This document shows positions 19,476-29,767 of a stretch of 64,000 nt of DNA, piece after piece. A program made the position numbers and the translations under genes. Below the pieces are notes generated by a model. It was given only the letters and a program-made list of their open reading frames with translations, did not search any database and was not told the origin of the DNA. Source of the stretch: Sporosarcina sp. ANT_H38. Its GTDB lineage: Bacteria > Bacillota > Bacilli > Bacillales_A > Planococcaceae. The first letter of the stretch is position 1, and the number at the start of each line of letters is the position of its first letter. The DNA is taken from positions 329,998-393,997 of the forward strand of contig NZ_VOBC01000004.1 in the NCBI RefSeq assembly GCF_008369195.1, given 5' to 3'.

Positions 19476-19513
19476 AAGTCCATTCCCTTTTTATGGGAAA
19501 TGGACTTTTTCCA
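19476..19513 (+). terminator. Bidirectional terminator
   Basis: AAAAAAGTCCATTCCC pairs with GGGAAATGGACTTTTT. Confidence 0.85.
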
Positions 19514-19556
19514 TTATCGAAGCTTAGGGCGCCAGACGCCTTGAGCTTTTCTTTAA

Positions 19557-19658
19557 TTAATTCAGGAAGGCTGCACCGACAATGATTAATAGAATGAACA
19601 AAACAACAAGCAACGCAAATCCCGAAGAACCATGGGAACCTTGGCTATATCCGCTCAC
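19557..19658 (-). CDS. YjcZ-family sporulation peptide
   Basis: This 33-residue peptide reads MSGYSQGSHGSSGFALLVVL, followed by a short hydrophobic tail ending GAAFLN. A glycine/serine-rich head plus a single membrane segment is the hallmark of the YjcZ family of spore-associated peptides. It starts at GTG 19658 after GGGGGTG. It lies divergently upstream of prsA. Confidence 0.8.
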   Translation of the reverse strand: MSGYSQGSHGSSGFALLVVLFILLIIVGAAFLN

Positions 19659-19803
19659 AGGAGCACCCCCTCTCTCTCTATTTATCCTATGCGACTTGAT
19701 TGATTCGTTGTAGGCAGTTTATCTGAGGGGATCCTTTTTGTTTTAATGGAATTTTGTGTTATAATGTCTACTGTTGCACATAAAAGTTAGGGGAGATTCT
19801 AAA

Positions 19804-20685
19804 ATGAAAAAAACGATTTTAGCACTTACAATGGCCGCATCTGTTCTTGCACTTTCAGCGTGCAGCGATAAGAACACCGGTGATGAAGAGATCATCGCAA
19901 CTTCTAAAAATGGTGATATTACAAAAGCAGATCTATATGTTGAGATGAAAGAAGCAATCGGTATCCAAGTTGTTGAAAACCTAATTCTTCAACAAGCGAT
20001 TGAAAGTGAATATAAGGTTACTGATAAAGAGTTGAAAGATGCAATTGCAGCACAAAAGGAACAGTATGGCGAAAGCTTTGACATGTACCTTATGCAACAG
20101 GGGATAACAGAGAAATTTTTCGAAAAAAATGTAAAATCTCAATTGATCCAACAAAAAATGATTGAATCATTGAAAGTTACTGATGAGGAAATCAACGCTG
20201 GTATCGCAGATATGAAAAAAGAAATCAATGCTCGCCATATCTTAGTGGCAGATAAGAAAACAGCTGATGAAGTACTTGCGAAATTGAAAAAAGGCGAAGA
20301 CTTCAAAGCACTTGCGAAAGAGTATTCTACTGAGCCAGCTGCTCAGGAATCAGGTGGAGACCTAGGTTGGTTCGGTCCTGGTAAAATGGTAGCGGAATTC
20401 GAAAAAGCTGCATTCGCACTGAAAAAAGGTGAAGTTAGTGAACCAGTTAAATCAAGCTTCGGATACCATGTAATCGAATTGGTTGATACACGTGAAGCTA
20501 AACTTGAACAAACTGATGAAGAACTAAAAGTAACAGTTACAGACACTCTTAAGAAAGCCAAATTCGAAGAGAAACTTGTCAAACTGTTGAAAGCATCTGA
20601 TATAGACATTAAATCTGATGAGTTTAAAGGTGCACTTGAAGGCTACCTTCCAGCTGCAGAAACTGCTAAAACTGACAAAAAATAA
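19804..20685 (+). CDS. prsA: Foldase lipoprotein PrsA
   Basis: This 293-residue extracellular peptidyl-prolyl isomerase lipoprotein helps secreted proteins fold. The lipoprotein signal is KKTILALTM..VLALSAC with the cysteine at about residue 20. The parvulin domain runs from NARHILV (about residue 140) to SSFGYHVIELVD, with the family blocks GGDLGWFGPG and FEKAAFAL. ATG at 19804 follows AGGGGAG. It is monocistronic with its own terminator. Lgt at 4677 would lipidate it. Confidence 0.96.
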   Translation: MKKTILALTMAASVLALSACSDKNTGDEEIIATSKNGDITKADLYVEMKEAIGIQVVENLILQQAIESEYKVTDKELKDAIAAQKEQYGESFDMYLMQQGITEKFFEKNVKSQLIQQKMIESLKVTDEEINAGIADMKKEINARHILVADKKTADEVLAKLKKGEDFKALAKEYSTEPAAQESGGDLGWFGPGKMVAEFEKAAFALKKGEVSEPVKSSFGYHVIELVDTREAKLEQTDEELKVTVTDTLKKAKFEEKLVKLLKASDIDIKSDEFKGALEGYLPAAETAKTDKK

Positions 20686-20690
20686 TACAC

Positions 20691-20731
20691 AAAAAGCTGT
20701 CCCTTTGTATAAAGGAGACAGCTTTTTTTTG
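20691..20731 (+). terminator. prsA terminator
   Basis: AAAAGCTGTCCCTTT pairs with AAAGGAGACAGCTTTT and is followed by T residues. Confidence 0.9.
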
Positions 20732-20768
20732 CATATTACCAGTAAGTCCTCCAAGTTAGAGATTTACT

Positions 20769-21707
20769 TTATTCAATTGAAGGTTTATAAAACGATCTGT
20801 TATCGAGAGGGAAAATTCTTTCCGTGAATTCACCAGGAGCTGTCTTACCAAGTGCTCGATCCAACATATTCATCTTCGCATCTATGTTATCGATGTAGTG
20901 AAGAATTTCCGCTTCTTTCAGCATTGGACGTTTCGGGCTTCCCCACTCTTCCTTACCGTGGTGGGATAAAACCATATGTTGCAACAGCATAACTTCTTCG
21001 CCAGAAATTTCAAGTTCGTCAGCTGCTTTTGATATTTCATTGACCATAATTGTAATATGACCTAGCAGATTCCCCTCGACCGTGTATTGCGTTGCAATTG
21101 GACCTGAAAGTTCAATTACTTTCCCAACATCATGCAAGATAATTCCTGCGAACAGTAAGTCTTTATTGAGTGACGGATACAGATCCGCTAGTGCTTTCCC
21201 AAGCTTCAGCATTGAAACAACATGATCGATAAGGCCTGATACATAATCATGATGATTTCTTGTCGCAGCAGGGTACGTCATGAAAGCAGTCTGATGTTTT
21301 TTCAATAAATGACGAGTAATTCTTTGAATTTGCGGATTTTGCATTTCAAAGAAATACTGCATCAACTCTTCGTATAATACTTCTTTACTTGTTGCCGATG
21401 ACGGAACTAAATCAGCAATCGCCACTCCCTCATCCTCTTTTACGGGACGAATACTTTTGATGCGCAGCTGATTTTTCCCACGGTATTCATGTACTTCCCC
21501 GCCAACTTTGACGATCGATGCTGCAGCATATGTCTGCGCGTGCTCATCAGTCGTATCCCAAAGCTTCGCTTCAATATCACCGCTTTTATCTTGCAAGATA
21601 AGAGTCATAAACGGTTTACCTTGTGTAGTAACTCCTTTTGTAGATTGCTTAACGAGCAAGAAAAGATCAAGCGGTTCACCTGCATTATATTCTGCTATTT
21701 TCTTCAT
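20769..21707 (-). CDS. yhaM: 3'-5' exoribonuclease YhaM
   Basis: This 312-residue nuclease has an N-terminal OB fold ([19 protein letters not shown], residues 33-51) and a C-terminal HD domain ([13 protein letters not shown], then [10 protein letters not shown]). ATG at 21707 gives 312 residues, close to the 314 of B. subtilis. It overlaps the yhaN stop as ATGA. Further in-frame codons upstream lie inside yhaN and are not used. It is the last gene of yhaO-yhaN-yhaM. Confidence 0.94.
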   Translation of the reverse strand: MKKIAEYNAGEPLDLFLLVKQSTKGVTTQGKPFMTLILQDKSGDIEAKLWDTTDEHAQTYAAASIVKVGGEVHEYRGKNQLRIKSIRPVKEDEGVAIADLVPSSATSKEVLYEELMQYFFEMQNPQIQRITRHLLKKHQTAFMTYPAATRNHHDYVSGLIDHVVSMLKLGKALADLYPSLNKDLLFAGIILHDVGKVIELSGPIATQYTVEGNLLGHITIMVNEISKAADELEISGEEVMLLQHMVLSHHGKEEWGSPKRPMLKEAEILHYIDNIDAKMNMLDRALGKTAPGEFTERIFPLDNRSFYKPSIE

Positions 21708-24604
21708 AAGACCATCGCTCCCCGTTCGCTTCCGATTTCGGAAACGTTTAGTATTGTTGCCTCCCGCCATTTATCCTTCATCGCTCCGTGGCATGTGAAA
21801 TAAATGAACTGATGCTTGTTTTGTAAATTGTCTAGTAGTTCAATCATACGCGAAAGTCGCTCTTCGTCAAAGTGAACGAATGGATCGTCCAACATTAATG
21901 GGAAAGGAGCCGTACTCTCTATTGATGCCGCAAGCGCAAACCTAAGCGCAATATAGGCTTGCTCTTTTGTGGCCTGACTCAGTTCTACAATTGGATAACG
22001 CATTCCATTTTTCGCTAATACTTCGAAATGCCCCGTCTCCGTTACGCTAAGTGATTCATAATTCCCGCCCGTCAGTTCACAGAACAATTTTTCTGCTGCT
22101 TCAAGCACTTCAGGCAATTTCTTTTCTTTCAACTCCGACATTGTCCGACTGATTGCTTCAGTAATTGCTTTTCGTTCAGACCATTTTTTGGCGAGTTCTG
22201 CAAGCTCCGATTTTTTCATTTCGAAGAGTTGCAGTTTACGACCATAATTTTCATCTGAAAGTAGTCGTTCCGTTTTGTTAACAAGAGCGGCCTTTTCATT
22301 GATTAAGTCATTTTGCCTTTCGCTAATCGACGAAAGTGTTGCGCTATTATCATCCACTTTTTTCCGCAGCTCATCATCCATAACCATGCCAGGCAATTCA
22401 AGCGGTCCATGTGATGCTAATTGAGCATCGACATCCTCAAGTTGCCCCTTTAGACGAAACGCTTCCTGGTGGCTATTATATGCTGCGTAAAAGGCTTCTT
22501 CAGTTTCTGCTGCCGATTCAGCAAACAGAGCCTGCACTTTTTCCAGCAAGGAGTTTGCAAGGCTGGTTGTTTCTTTCAGCGCAGATTCTTTGCGTTCAAA
22601 AACAGCTGTCAATGACTTGATTGTTTCTGCTTGTTCATTCAGCTGTATGAATTCCCTTCTTAGCATCTCATAAATCATTGCTTGCGGTGCAGATTTCCTT
22701 ATTACTTTTTCAGCTTCTGCTAACCGTTCAACAATTTGCTGCTGAATCGTTTGCAGCCGTATCACAGCATCATTCAACTCTCTAGTAACTTCCTGAACTT
22801 CTCGAATCATACGGAATAATTCCGGGATAATCCCGGTTGAAGGAATTTCATTGAAACCATAAAGCGCTAAAAATCCGGCCAATTCTAATTCAATTTGCCG
22901 CCGATTGCTATAGACATTCTCAAGCTCGGTTGTCAGCGTTTGGTATTTTCTTTCAAGTATCATAAATACTTCATGCAACTCTTCCTTCTTGCGCTTGTAC
23001 ATGCCAATTCGCTCTGAAAGTTCTTCCATTTGGCGCTCATTCCCATCATATGCGGCAATGATTTTTTCCATCTGCTGCAGTTTCGATGAAACGGGCGTTT
23101 GATGCTGTTTCTTTGGATACATCAGGATACCTAATCCTAAAACGATAACACCAGCTATAATTATGAGCCATTCAGTTTGGATGAAACCGAAAACGATGAA
23201 CGCCAGAGCAAGTACGACAAGAAGTGCAGGTATCATCAGTGATTTCTGTTCTGCTTGTCGTCCACTTAATGAAACATAAGCTTTCGCTTCAGCAAGTTGC
23301 TGGCGAATTTTGGGCCACTGCTTTACCCGTTCTAATTCCTCTACGGTAGGGGCAATGCGTTCGATTCCACCAATTTGAGTTTCCGTATCAGCTAACTCAT
23401 TTTCCACTTGGATGAGTTGGCGATTTACAAAGCCAATTTGCTGATCGTCTTCGGTGAGTTCTCGAATAATTTTGTGCATCTGTTCTTCCTTTTGGATTGA
23501 AACATCAGCCTCTAAAATAGTGTTTTCTGCTTCAAACCCTTTGACACCAAGTCTATCGAGCAGACGTCTCTTAGAACTGGTTAGCTGACTCATGTTATCT
23601 TCTTCAAAAGAAACTGCTGTTTGCCATCTATGCCACTCAGTTTCTTTCGACAGCAAAATTTCAAGTTCAGCAATGCGTTCGAATTCAAACTGTTCAGGCA
23701 ATCGTGTCAGTATCTCCGCTAATTCTTCTTCCAACAGTTGTTTAGTAGCTTTGGCTTCTGTTAACTTCCCAATAAGCATTTCATAGCGCCGGATACCATC
23801 TGCCGGAAAAGTTATTGCATTTAATTGTGACATTCTTGCATCCAATACTTGTTTTTTTTGATGGAGGGGCAGCAACTGTCGTACGAGAGCGAGCTTCTGT
23901 GAACCTTGTATAAGTTCTTTTTCCTGTTCTCGCAACTCTATAAGCAAGTTATCGATTTCCCCTATTCTTTCAATTGAAGGTGCATATTCCCCTACTTTTT
24001 CCTGCTCGTCTTTCAGCTCTATTTCCAATTCCCGAAGTTCCATGATTTTGACGTTCATCTCCGGAATTCTCCCCGACTTTTTGAACAAATCTCCCAGTTC
24101 TTTTTCCATTCGGTTTCCAAGCTGTAACAATGAGTCAACGCCAGTGGTTCCCGAAGCAAGAAGTGTCCTGCTTAAATCCTCTTCACCCATTTTTTCAAAT
24201 CCCTGTAACTGTAACAGGGAGAATGAGAAAATGGATTCGAATGAAGCGCGGTCATACTGGCGAAGTAGCGTGTTCAATTGCTCTTCTCCACCCTTAGTTC
24301 CATCCTCGAAATAGACAGTAACATCACCAGCAGATTTCCCACGAATCCGTTCGACGATGCATTTCCCATATGTCTCATCTTCAAGATGCACTTGCCCGCC
24401 ATACTTGCCGCCTGATTTCGGTTCGTAGCGTAAAAGCGCATTGTTTTTTGGCGGAAATCCAAATAAAATATGCAGGATGAACTGCTGAATAGTCGTTTTC
24501 CCTGCTTCATTCAATCCATAAACTACAGTGATACCTTGTCCAAAATCCACGGTGACATTTTCATGTTTTCCAAATCCATAAATGTTTAATTTTTCGATTT
24601 TCAT
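21704..24604 (-). CDS. yhaN: SMC-like AAA ATPase YhaN
   Basis: This 966-residue SbcC/Rad50-like ATPase has Walker [15 protein letters not shown] near residue 30. Long coiled coils run from about 160 to 800, with two hydrophobic segments in the middle (about residues 450-500, [14 protein letters not shown]). A degenerate signature ([19 protein letters not shown]) and Walker [16 protein letters not shown] follow. The membrane hairpin inside the coiled coil is a trait of YhaN. It starts 9 nt after yhaO, its nuclease partner, and overlaps yhaM. A role in DNA end processing or repair is likely from the family. Confidence 0.92.
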   Translation of the reverse strand: MKIEKLNIYGFGKHENVTVDFGQGITVVYGLNEAGKTTIQQFILHILFGFPPKNNALLRYEPKSGGKYGGQVHLEDETYGKCIVERIRGKSAGDVTVYFEDGTKGGEEQLNTLLRQYDRASFESIFSFSLLQLQGFEKMGEEDLSRTLLASGTTGVDSLLQLGNRMEKELGDLFKKSGRIPEMNVKIMELRELEIELKDEQEKVGEYAPSIERIGEIDNLLIELREQEKELIQGSQKLALVRQLLPLHQKKQVLDARMSQLNAITFPADGIRRYEMLIGKLTEAKATKQLLEEELAEILTRLPEQFEFERIAELEILLSKETEWHRWQTAVSFEEDNMSQLTSSKRRLLDRLGVKGFEAENTILEADVSIQKEEQMHKIIRELTEDDQQIGFVNRQLIQVENELADTETQIGGIERIAPTVEELERVKQWPKIRQQLAEAKAYVSLSGRQAEQKSLMIPALLVVLALAFIVFGFIQTEWLIIIAGVIVLGLGILMYPKKQHQTPVSSKLQQMEKIIAAYDGNERQMEELSERIGMYKRKKEELHEVFMILERKYQTLTTELENVYSNRRQIELELAGFLALYGFNEIPSTGIIPELFRMIREVQEVTRELNDAVIRLQTIQQQIVERLAEAEKVIRKSAPQAMIYEMLRREFIQLNEQAETIKSLTAVFERKESALKETTSLANSLLEKVQALFAESAAETEEAFYAAYNSHQEAFRLKGQLEDVDAQLASHGPLELPGMVMDDELRKKVDDNSATLSSISERQNDLINEKAALVNKTERLLSDENYGRKLQLFEMKKSELAELAKKWSERKAITEAISRTMSELKEKKLPEVLEAAEKLFCELTGGNYESLSVTETGHFEVLAKNGMRYPIVELSQATKEQAYIALRFALAASIESTAPFPLMLDDPFVHFDEERLSRMIELLDNLQNKHQFIYFTCHGAMKDKWREATILNVSEIGSERGAMVL

Positions 24605-24613
24605 TTAAACACC

Positions 24614-25834
24614 TCATTCCATTCCTGACATTTCCGTAGCCAACAATACTGTTGCTCCGACTTTCACTTCATCAATTTCATCTTCAGTCAGAACGTCTAA
24701 GTATTTGACGCCTCGTGCATGTTGGTAAACATCTTTTAACACATCTTTCCAGTCCTCTTTTGTCCAATCATCAATCATCCCAGCTACTGATTGCATTAGT
24801 GCACTTGATGCAATAGAGAGATTCACCTGACTTGCAAATGTGATCTTCTGCACCCAGACAAAAGGTTCGCTTTCACCCGCAAAGTCACGCAGGACCTCCA
24901 ACCATTCTTCCATCGGCGATTGACTGAACAAATTCGCAGCTTCACTGTCGATATCAGTCATCAATAGCTCCACAATTCCTGCTCCATTATGCTCTTTGAA
25001 TGACTCTAGCGATTCCGAACATGCCGTCAGCCACTCATTCGCATGGCTCATTCCTCTACAAGACAATTCGAGTCTATCAAAAACAATTGCTGATGCTGGG
25101 ATGAAATGAAGTGATGCTTTTGTTTTCGAGAGCTCAACTTCATAAAATCCTTTAGTACCACGCTCATTGCGATGACGTCCCTGCAAATTTCCCGGGTAAA
25201 TGATTGGAGGCGATTCATGTAGCTGTTGCCTTACATGGATATGCCCAAGCGCCCAGTAATCATAATGCTTAGCAAGCAACTCACTTTTTGTAAATGGCGC
25301 ATAAACTGCATGTGTTTCATCTCCCGCCAAACTGCCATGTAGCATTCCAATATTAAATGCTTCTTGACCTTCAGCAACAAGATAACGGTCAATCACTTTA
25401 TCGCGGATATGCCTTTCCTTATAACTGAAGCCATGGATTAATACCTCCTGATCACCCACGTTCAGACGAACTGCTTCAACGTTCTCATCGAAAACATGCA
25501 CATTCGGCGGTAAATCAAACCGTGTCCATCTTCCACCAAGATGATCATGGTTGCCATGTGAAATGAATACTGGAATACCTGCCACATCCAACTTCACCAT
25601 TCCTTCTCGGAACTTCATCTGTGTGCGTAAACTCCTGTCTTCCCCATCGTAAATATCACCAACGATTAAGACGAAATCCGGTTTCGTTTTGACTGCGTGC
25701 TCAATTAATTTATTGAACGCTGCAAAGGTACTATCTCGTAAACTGTTCAGACGATCTGTCGGCAATCCTGTCATACCTTTGAATGGGCTGTCGAGATGCA
25801 AATCAGCTGTGTGGATAAATCGAATTGTAGACAA
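24614..25834 (-). CDS. yhaO: SbcD/Mre11-like metallophosphoesterase YhaO
   Basis: This 406-residue calcineurin-type nuclease has the metal-binding motifs FIHTADLHLDSPF, LIVGDIYDGED, SHGNHDH and ALGHIHVRQQL. TTG at 25834 is the start, because AAAGGAGGGG precedes it by 5 nt and 406 residues fits the family. The pair with yhaN resembles SbcD-SbcC. Confidence 0.92.
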   Translation of the reverse strand: MSTIRFIHTADLHLDSPFKGMTGLPTDRLNSLRDSTFAAFNKLIEHAVKTKPDFVLIVGDIYDGEDRSLRTQMKFREGMVKLDVAGIPVFISHGNHDHLGGRWTRFDLPPNVHVFDENVEAVRLNVGDQEVLIHGFSYKERHIRDKVIDRYLVAEGQEAFNIGMLHGSLAGDETHAVYAPFTKSELLAKHYDYWALGHIHVRQQLHESPPIIYPGNLQGRHRNERGTKGFYEVELSKTKASLHFIPASAIVFDRLELSCRGMSHANEWLTACSESLESFKEHNGAGIVELLMTDIDSEAANLFSQSPMEEWLEVLRDFAGESEPFVWVQKITFASQVNLSIASSALMQSVAGMIDDWTKEDWKDVLKDVYQHARGVKYLDVLTEDEIDEVKVGATVLLATEMSGME

Positions 25835-25881
25835 GTTTGCCCCTCCTTTATTCAACGAATACTTGTTCTTATTTTATCATA

Positions 25882-25919
25882 AATGAAAAGACTCTGCGAA
25901 TTAATTCAGAGTCTTTTCA
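25882..25919. terminator. Terminator between yhaP and yhaO
   Basis: AAAAGACTCTG pairs with CAGAGTCTTTT. It can serve the minus-strand yhaQP transcript. Confidence 0.85.
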
Positions 25920-25927
25920 AATCTCAC

Positions 25928-27193
25928 TTATTCTTTTCCGAGCTGAATTGCCTTTTTAATATCTTTCAAAGACCGAGATGGTCCGTACATAAGAACGCCG
26001 CCACGGTAAACGCGTGCTCCGAAGAAGCCAAGGATGAAAATTGTCACGAGCATGATTATTATTGACAATATTGGTTCCCAAGCGGGTAAGTCGAGCATTC
26101 CAACGCGCAAGAACATTACGAGCGGTGCAAAGAACGGGAAAAACGAAGCATATTTTATATATGCCATTTCAGGATTTCCGAGCCCGGTTGCTGCAATCAT
26201 GAACCCTGCCACGATTAGCAACGTCATTGGCATAATGATTTGCTGGACATCTTCCGTTCGGCTAACAAGTGAGCCCAGAAGAGCCGCTAATGTAGCGAAG
26301 AGGAAGTACCCCAATAGGAAGAAGACTAGTGCATAGACAAGCGTTCCTACATTCATAGTCGAAAAGCCGAAGACGGAAAAGAAACCGTCTGCCATCTCAG
26401 ATGCTGTTGTTTTCAATGCAATATACCCCGCCAGCCCCAACAATACCATTTGTAAAAGACCGAGCGATCCAATGCCAAGTACTTTTGCAAACATGTGTTT
26501 AACAGGTGATACACTTGAAATAAGAATTTCCATCACACGTGATGACTTCTCTGCCGCAACTTCTGTTGCGATCATACTCGAATAAACGATGACTGCAAAA
26601 TAGATAAGAAACATGAGTACATAGACAAGACCACGCGCTTGACTCAATTCTTCTTGAGATTTTGCTGACGAAGATACCGATTCCTGCTCAAATTGAATGG
26701 GTGCGAATAGAGTCTCCACCTGTTCGCCAGACAATGATAACTCTTCCGCTTTCATTTCTGTTTGTATCGCTTGAAGTGCATCTTGTAACATCATTGGAAG
26801 CGTTAACTCCATAGCACTCATGGAGACATAGTTCGCTTGAATTGTATTCGTATTATCAAGTGCAAGCGTTACGAACGAATCGATTTCTCCTTCTTTCACT
26901 TGATCCGTAAGTACCTTTTCCGATTTGCTGGACAGTTCTACTTGAACGTCTGATTCATTTGTCTCGAACTGCATCTTTAACCGATCTGCGAGAACGCCGC
27001 TTTCATCGAATACTTGTAGCACTTCCGCCGAATCACTTTCTCCACCCGTCGCACTTTTAACTGTATCAATAATTTTCTCCATGTTTGCAAAAAGGAAAAC
27101 CGCCGCAATCATGATAGATGTCGTTATGATGAACGATTTCGTTTTCGCTTTTGTCATAAATGCCTGTTTAAAAATGATCATGAATTCACGCAT
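25928..27193 (-). CDS. yhaP: ABC-2 type exporter permease YhaP (NatB-like)
   Basis: This 421-residue protein has an N-terminal membrane segment (residues 18-36), a large extracytoplasmic domain (about 40-200) and five or six C-terminal membrane segments. This is the ABC2/NatB layout of Na+ or drug exporters. ATG at 27193 follows GGTGGGG and overlaps yhaQ by 8 nt. The substrate is unknown. Confidence 0.88.
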   Translation of the reverse strand: MREFMIIFKQAFMTKAKTKSFIITTSIMIAAVFLFANMEKIIDTVKSATGGESDSAEVLQVFDESGVLADRLKMQFETNESDVQVELSSKSEKVLTDQVKEGEIDSFVTLALDNTNTIQANYVSMSAMELTLPMMLQDALQAIQTEMKAEELSLSGEQVETLFAPIQFEQESVSSSAKSQEELSQARGLVYVLMFLIYFAVIVYSSMIATEVAAEKSSRVMEILISSVSPVKHMFAKVLGIGSLGLLQMVLLGLAGYIALKTTASEMADGFFSVFGFSTMNVGTLVYALVFFLLGYFLFATLAALLGSLVSRTEDVQQIIMPMTLLIVAGFMIAATGLGNPEMAYIKYASFFPFFAPLVMFLRVGMLDLPAWEPILSIIIMLVTIFILGFFGARVYRGGVLMYGPSRSLKDIKKAIQLGKE

Positions 27194-28085
27194 TTTGCTT
27201 CCCCACCTTTTCGATGAAAATATCTTGCAGCGAAGGTTCTTCAATTCCAAAATGACGAATCGGGCCCGACTTTAATGCCGCTGTCAGCAATTCATTGGCA
27301 ACTTGTTCAGTTTCAACTTGGTAAAGTGCGCCTTCAATCGATTTCTGTACAGATGTAACACCTGCAATTGTTGCCAAATGCGCTAAATCATTGTCCGAAT
27401 TTATGCGTACATTCTGCTTGCCAAATGACCGCTTTACATCACGAAGTGTACCGCTCACAATTTGCTTCCCTTTATCGATAATACTTAGTTGCTCACATAA
27501 TTCTTCGACGTGGTCCATGCGGTGACTTGAGAATACAATCGTTGCGCCATCGTTACGGAATTGAAGTATTGCCTCTTTCAACATTTCAACGTTTACTGGG
27601 TCCAACCCTGAAAATGGCTCGTCAAGAATTAACAGTTGAGGGTTATGCATAAGAGATGCAACTACTTGGATTTTTTGCTGATTCCCTTTTGATAGTTCTT
27701 CAACTTTTTTATTGGCATAATGAGTGATTTCCATTCGTTCTAGCCATTTATTCATAGCCACCTTTGCATCGGACTTTTTCATGCCACGCAATTGTGCTAG
27801 AAAAATCAGTTGCTCTTCCACTTTCATTTTCGGATAAAGCCCTCGCTCCTCCGGCAAATAGCCAATCTCAGGACTCGTCGCATAAGAAATCGGTTTCCCA
27901 TTCCATGTAATCCGTCCTTCATTAGCGTTCAATAGACCAAGAATCATCCGAAACGTAGTCGTCTTACCTGCACCATTCGCCCCAAGAAACCCGTACATCG
28001 TGCCTTTTTCAACAGACAGCGTCAAATCATCTACCGCTGTGAAGTCCCCAAATCTTTTTGTTACATTTTCAAGTAGTAATGACAT
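27186..28085 (-). CDS. yhaQ: ABC transporter ATPase YhaQ (NatA-like)
   Basis: This 299-residue protein has Walker A GANGAGKTT, signature LSKGNQQKIQ, Walker B LLILDEPFSGLDP and switch SSHRMD. It carries a C-terminal extension (DUF4162-like) common to NatA-type ATPases. ATG at 28085 follows AAAGGGGT. It is translationally coupled to yhaP. Confidence 0.92.
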   Translation of the reverse strand: MSLLLENVTKRFGDFTAVDDLTLSVEKGTMYGFLGANGAGKTTTFRMILGLLNANEGRITWNGKPISYATSPEIGYLPEERGLYPKMKVEEQLIFLAQLRGMKKSDAKVAMNKWLERMEITHYANKKVEELSKGNQQKIQVVASLMHNPQLLILDEPFSGLDPVNVEMLKEAILQFRNDGATIVFSSHRMDHVEELCEQLSIIDKGKQIVSGTLRDVKRSFGKQNVRINSDNDLAHLATIAGVTSVQKSIEGALYQVETEQVANELLTAALKSGPIRHFGIEEPSLQDIFIEKVGKQNA

Positions 28086-28146
28086 TTCGTTACCCCTTTC
28101 TCTTTCCATTATTAACTATACGTATCTGGTACTCTGAAGTTTCAAG

Positions 28147-28458
28147 TTAATTCTTTTTATCTACAATAGCGGATGCAACTCCGTAAGAAACCATAGCAAT
28201 TACATATAACGCAGTGAACAAAAAGAAAGAAAGACCGGGTCCTTCAAAAATAATGACGATTGCCCATGCAATAATAATAGCCAACACTGTAACTGCCCAG
28301 GAGAGCGACTTTGCTTGATCCTGAATCCTCTTATAGCGCTCGTCATATCGTCGTTCCTTCTTCCCTTTTTTCCATACGAAGTACCACACGGCTAATGCTA
28401 CTCCAAGTCCAGCGGGCAAACCTAGCATGAAAGCGAGTAAGTGGAACTCCTCACGCAT
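28147..28458 (-). CDS. Small integral membrane protein
   Basis: This 103-residue protein has three hydrophobic segments (residues about 8-28, 55-72, 75-96) and a basic loop (KKGKKERRYDERYKRIQDQ) after the first. It begins 2 nt after the XRE regulator stop, so the two form an operon. Such HTH/membrane-protein pairs are common in Bacillales. The function is not known. Confidence 0.75.
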   Translation of the reverse strand: MREEFHLLAFMLGLPAGLGVALAVWYFVWKKGKKERRYDERYKRIQDQAKSLSWAVTVLAIIIAWAIVIIFEGPGLSFFLFTALYVIAMVSYGVASAIVDKKN

Positions 28459-28460
28459 CT

Positions 28461-28658
28461 TTATTCCTCCTCCGGTTTAAAAATATCTTCAATACGACAC
28501 TCGAATAACTTAGCGATCTTAAACGCCAAAACAAGTGATGGGTTGTATCTACCTTTTTCAAGAGAGATAATTGTCTGCCTCGAAACTTCCAGCTTCTCCG
28601 AGAGATCATCTTGCGTTAACCCCATCGCAGTGCGCATTTCCTTTATCAAGTTATTCAC
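28461..28658 (-). CDS. XRE-family HTH regulator (65 aa)
   Basis: This is a minimal HTH-only repressor. The HTH spans residues 11-32 (GLTQDDLSEKLEVSRQTIIS), followed by LEKGRYNPSL and the tail CRIEDIFKPEE seen in YgzD/YvaO-type regulators. It is upstream of and coupled to a small membrane protein. Three tandem inverted repeats at 28681-28740 lie directly upstream and are the likely autoregulatory operators. Confidence 0.88.
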   Translation of the reverse strand: MNNLIKEMRTAMGLTQDDLSEKLEVSRQTIISLEKGRYNPSLVLAFKIAKLFECRIEDIFKPEEE

Positions 28659-28680
28659 TTCAATGCTCCCCCTTTCAATA

Positions 28681-28740
28681 GTAAAGGTAGCTTTACGTAA
28701 AGGTTACTTTACTATATTCAGGATGTCAAGCAACCTTTAC
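28681..28740 (-). promoter_or_regulatory. Triple operator upstream of the XRE regulator
   Basis: GTAAAGGTAGCTTTAC (28681-28696) and GTAAAGGTTACTTTAC (28697-28712) are adjacent perfect inverted repeats (GTAAAG-N4-CTTTAC). A third, imperfect copy (GTCAAG-N4-CTTTAC) lies at 28725-28740. A minus-strand TTGACA at 28724-28729 falls inside the third site, consistent with repressor occlusion of the promoter. Confidence 0.7.
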
Positions 28741-28802
28741 AAATTTCCTTTTAGAATCTTTCATAGTATAATGAATGAAATAGAGCGGAAAGGGTGAATT
28801 AT

Positions 28803-28988
28803 ATGAAAACATATAAACTAACAGCCTTCGAACCAACAGGAGCATTAATTACAGAAGAAACATTCACAGCCGAAACAGACGATGCAGCAAAAGTAAAAGG
28901 CCAAATAATGCTTGAAGAGAAAAGTCTACTCAAAAAAACACACCGCCTTGCTTCACCAGCTGGTAAGTTGTTATTGTTCCATTCTTGA
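28803..28988 (+). CDS. yhzD: YhzD-like small protein
   Basis: This 61-residue soluble protein reads MKTYKLTAFEPTGALITEET at its start and ends in SPAGKLLLFHS. The start block and the THRL-SP-GKLLLFHS ending are the pattern of B. subtilis YhzD, which is of unknown function. ATG at 28803 follows AAAGGGTG. It is divergent from the XRE regulator. A MITE-like element begins 5 nt after the stop. Confidence 0.8.
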   Translation: MKTYKLTAFEPTGALITEETFTAETDDAAKVKGQIMLEEKSLLKKTHRLASPAGKLLLFHS

Positions 28989-28992
28989 ATAA

Positions 28993-29217
28993 ATTTACGC
29001 TTATATATGTTGAACAAATGAATACCTATATTAACTAAGCGGAGGCGCCTTAAAGGGGTAGTCGAAGCCAACCGAACTGCGAAGGGTTCGGTTTGTATAA
29101 TTTCTGCGTCCTTTGCAGGAATTATACAATAAATGCAAAAGAGTAACTGGTAGGGCGGGAGGCATCCCCGAGCGCCGTAGCGAATTCAATGGAATACTTT
29201 ATTTCAACATATATAGA
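28993..29217. mobile_element. MITE-like element, copy 3 (best ends)
   Basis: The terminal inverted repeats are TATATATGTTGAAC on the left and TTCAACATATATA on the right. Next inward, GGAGGCGCCTTAAAGG on the left and GAGCGCCGTAGCGAATTC on the right match copy 1 (8541-8712) in inverse orientation. The centre includes a GGTTCGGTTTGTATAATT / AATTATACAATAA arm. No reading frame is supported. Confidence 0.75.
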
Positions 29218-29289
29218 TGATCACTTATTCTGTAACCATAAACATAAAACAGGCCATTTCCATCATACAAATAGACGGGGTGTTGAGAA

Positions 29290-29694
29290 GTGAAAATCGC
29301 ATTAATTGCCCATGATGAAAAGAAAAATGAAATGGTGAATTTCACAATCGCCTACGAACACATCTTTTCGCAATACACATTATTTGCTACCGGTACAACT
29401 GGAAAAAGAATCATGGATGAGACTAATTTATCTGTAACACGACTTAATTCGGGACCTTTAGGTGGTGATCAGCAAATTGGTTCAATGATTGCAACTGGCG
29501 AACTGGACTTAATCTTATTTTTCCGAGATCCACTAACTGCTCAACCACATGAACCTGACGTCAGTGCTTTATTACGCCTTTGTGATGTCTTTGGTATCCC
29601 GCTCGCAACGAATATTGCAACGGCTGAGCTGTTAATCCGCGCTGTGGAAAAAGGATATTTTTCATGGCGTGAAATGCTGGATAAGTATAAATAA
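29290..29694 (+). CDS. mgsA: Methylglyoxal synthase
   Basis: This 134-residue enzyme converts dihydroxyacetone phosphate to methylglyoxal and phosphate. Motifs are [32 protein letters not shown] (with the catalytic aspartate) and [14 protein letters not shown]. The start is GTG 29290. It is a stand-alone gene with a strong terminator. In B. subtilis mgsA is in another locus, so the placement is local. Confidence 0.95.
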   Translation: MKIALIAHDEKKNEMVNFTIAYEHIFSQYTLFATGTTGKRIMDETNLSVTRLNSGPLGGDQQIGSMIATGELDLILFFRDPLTAQPHEPDVSALLRLCDVFGIPLATNIATAELLIRAVEKGYFSWREMLDKYK

Positions 29695-29707
29695 CTTCAA
29701 ATTCAAA

Positions 29708-29763
29708 TAAAAAATACCAAACATGTATCCGACTATGCAACGGATACATGTTTGGTATTTTTT
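29708..29763. terminator. Bidirectional terminator after mgsA
   Basis: A 17-bp stem, AATACCAAACATGTATCC with GGATACATGTTTGGTATT, is followed by T residues on both strands. Confidence 0.92.
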
Positions 29764-29767
29764 ATAA

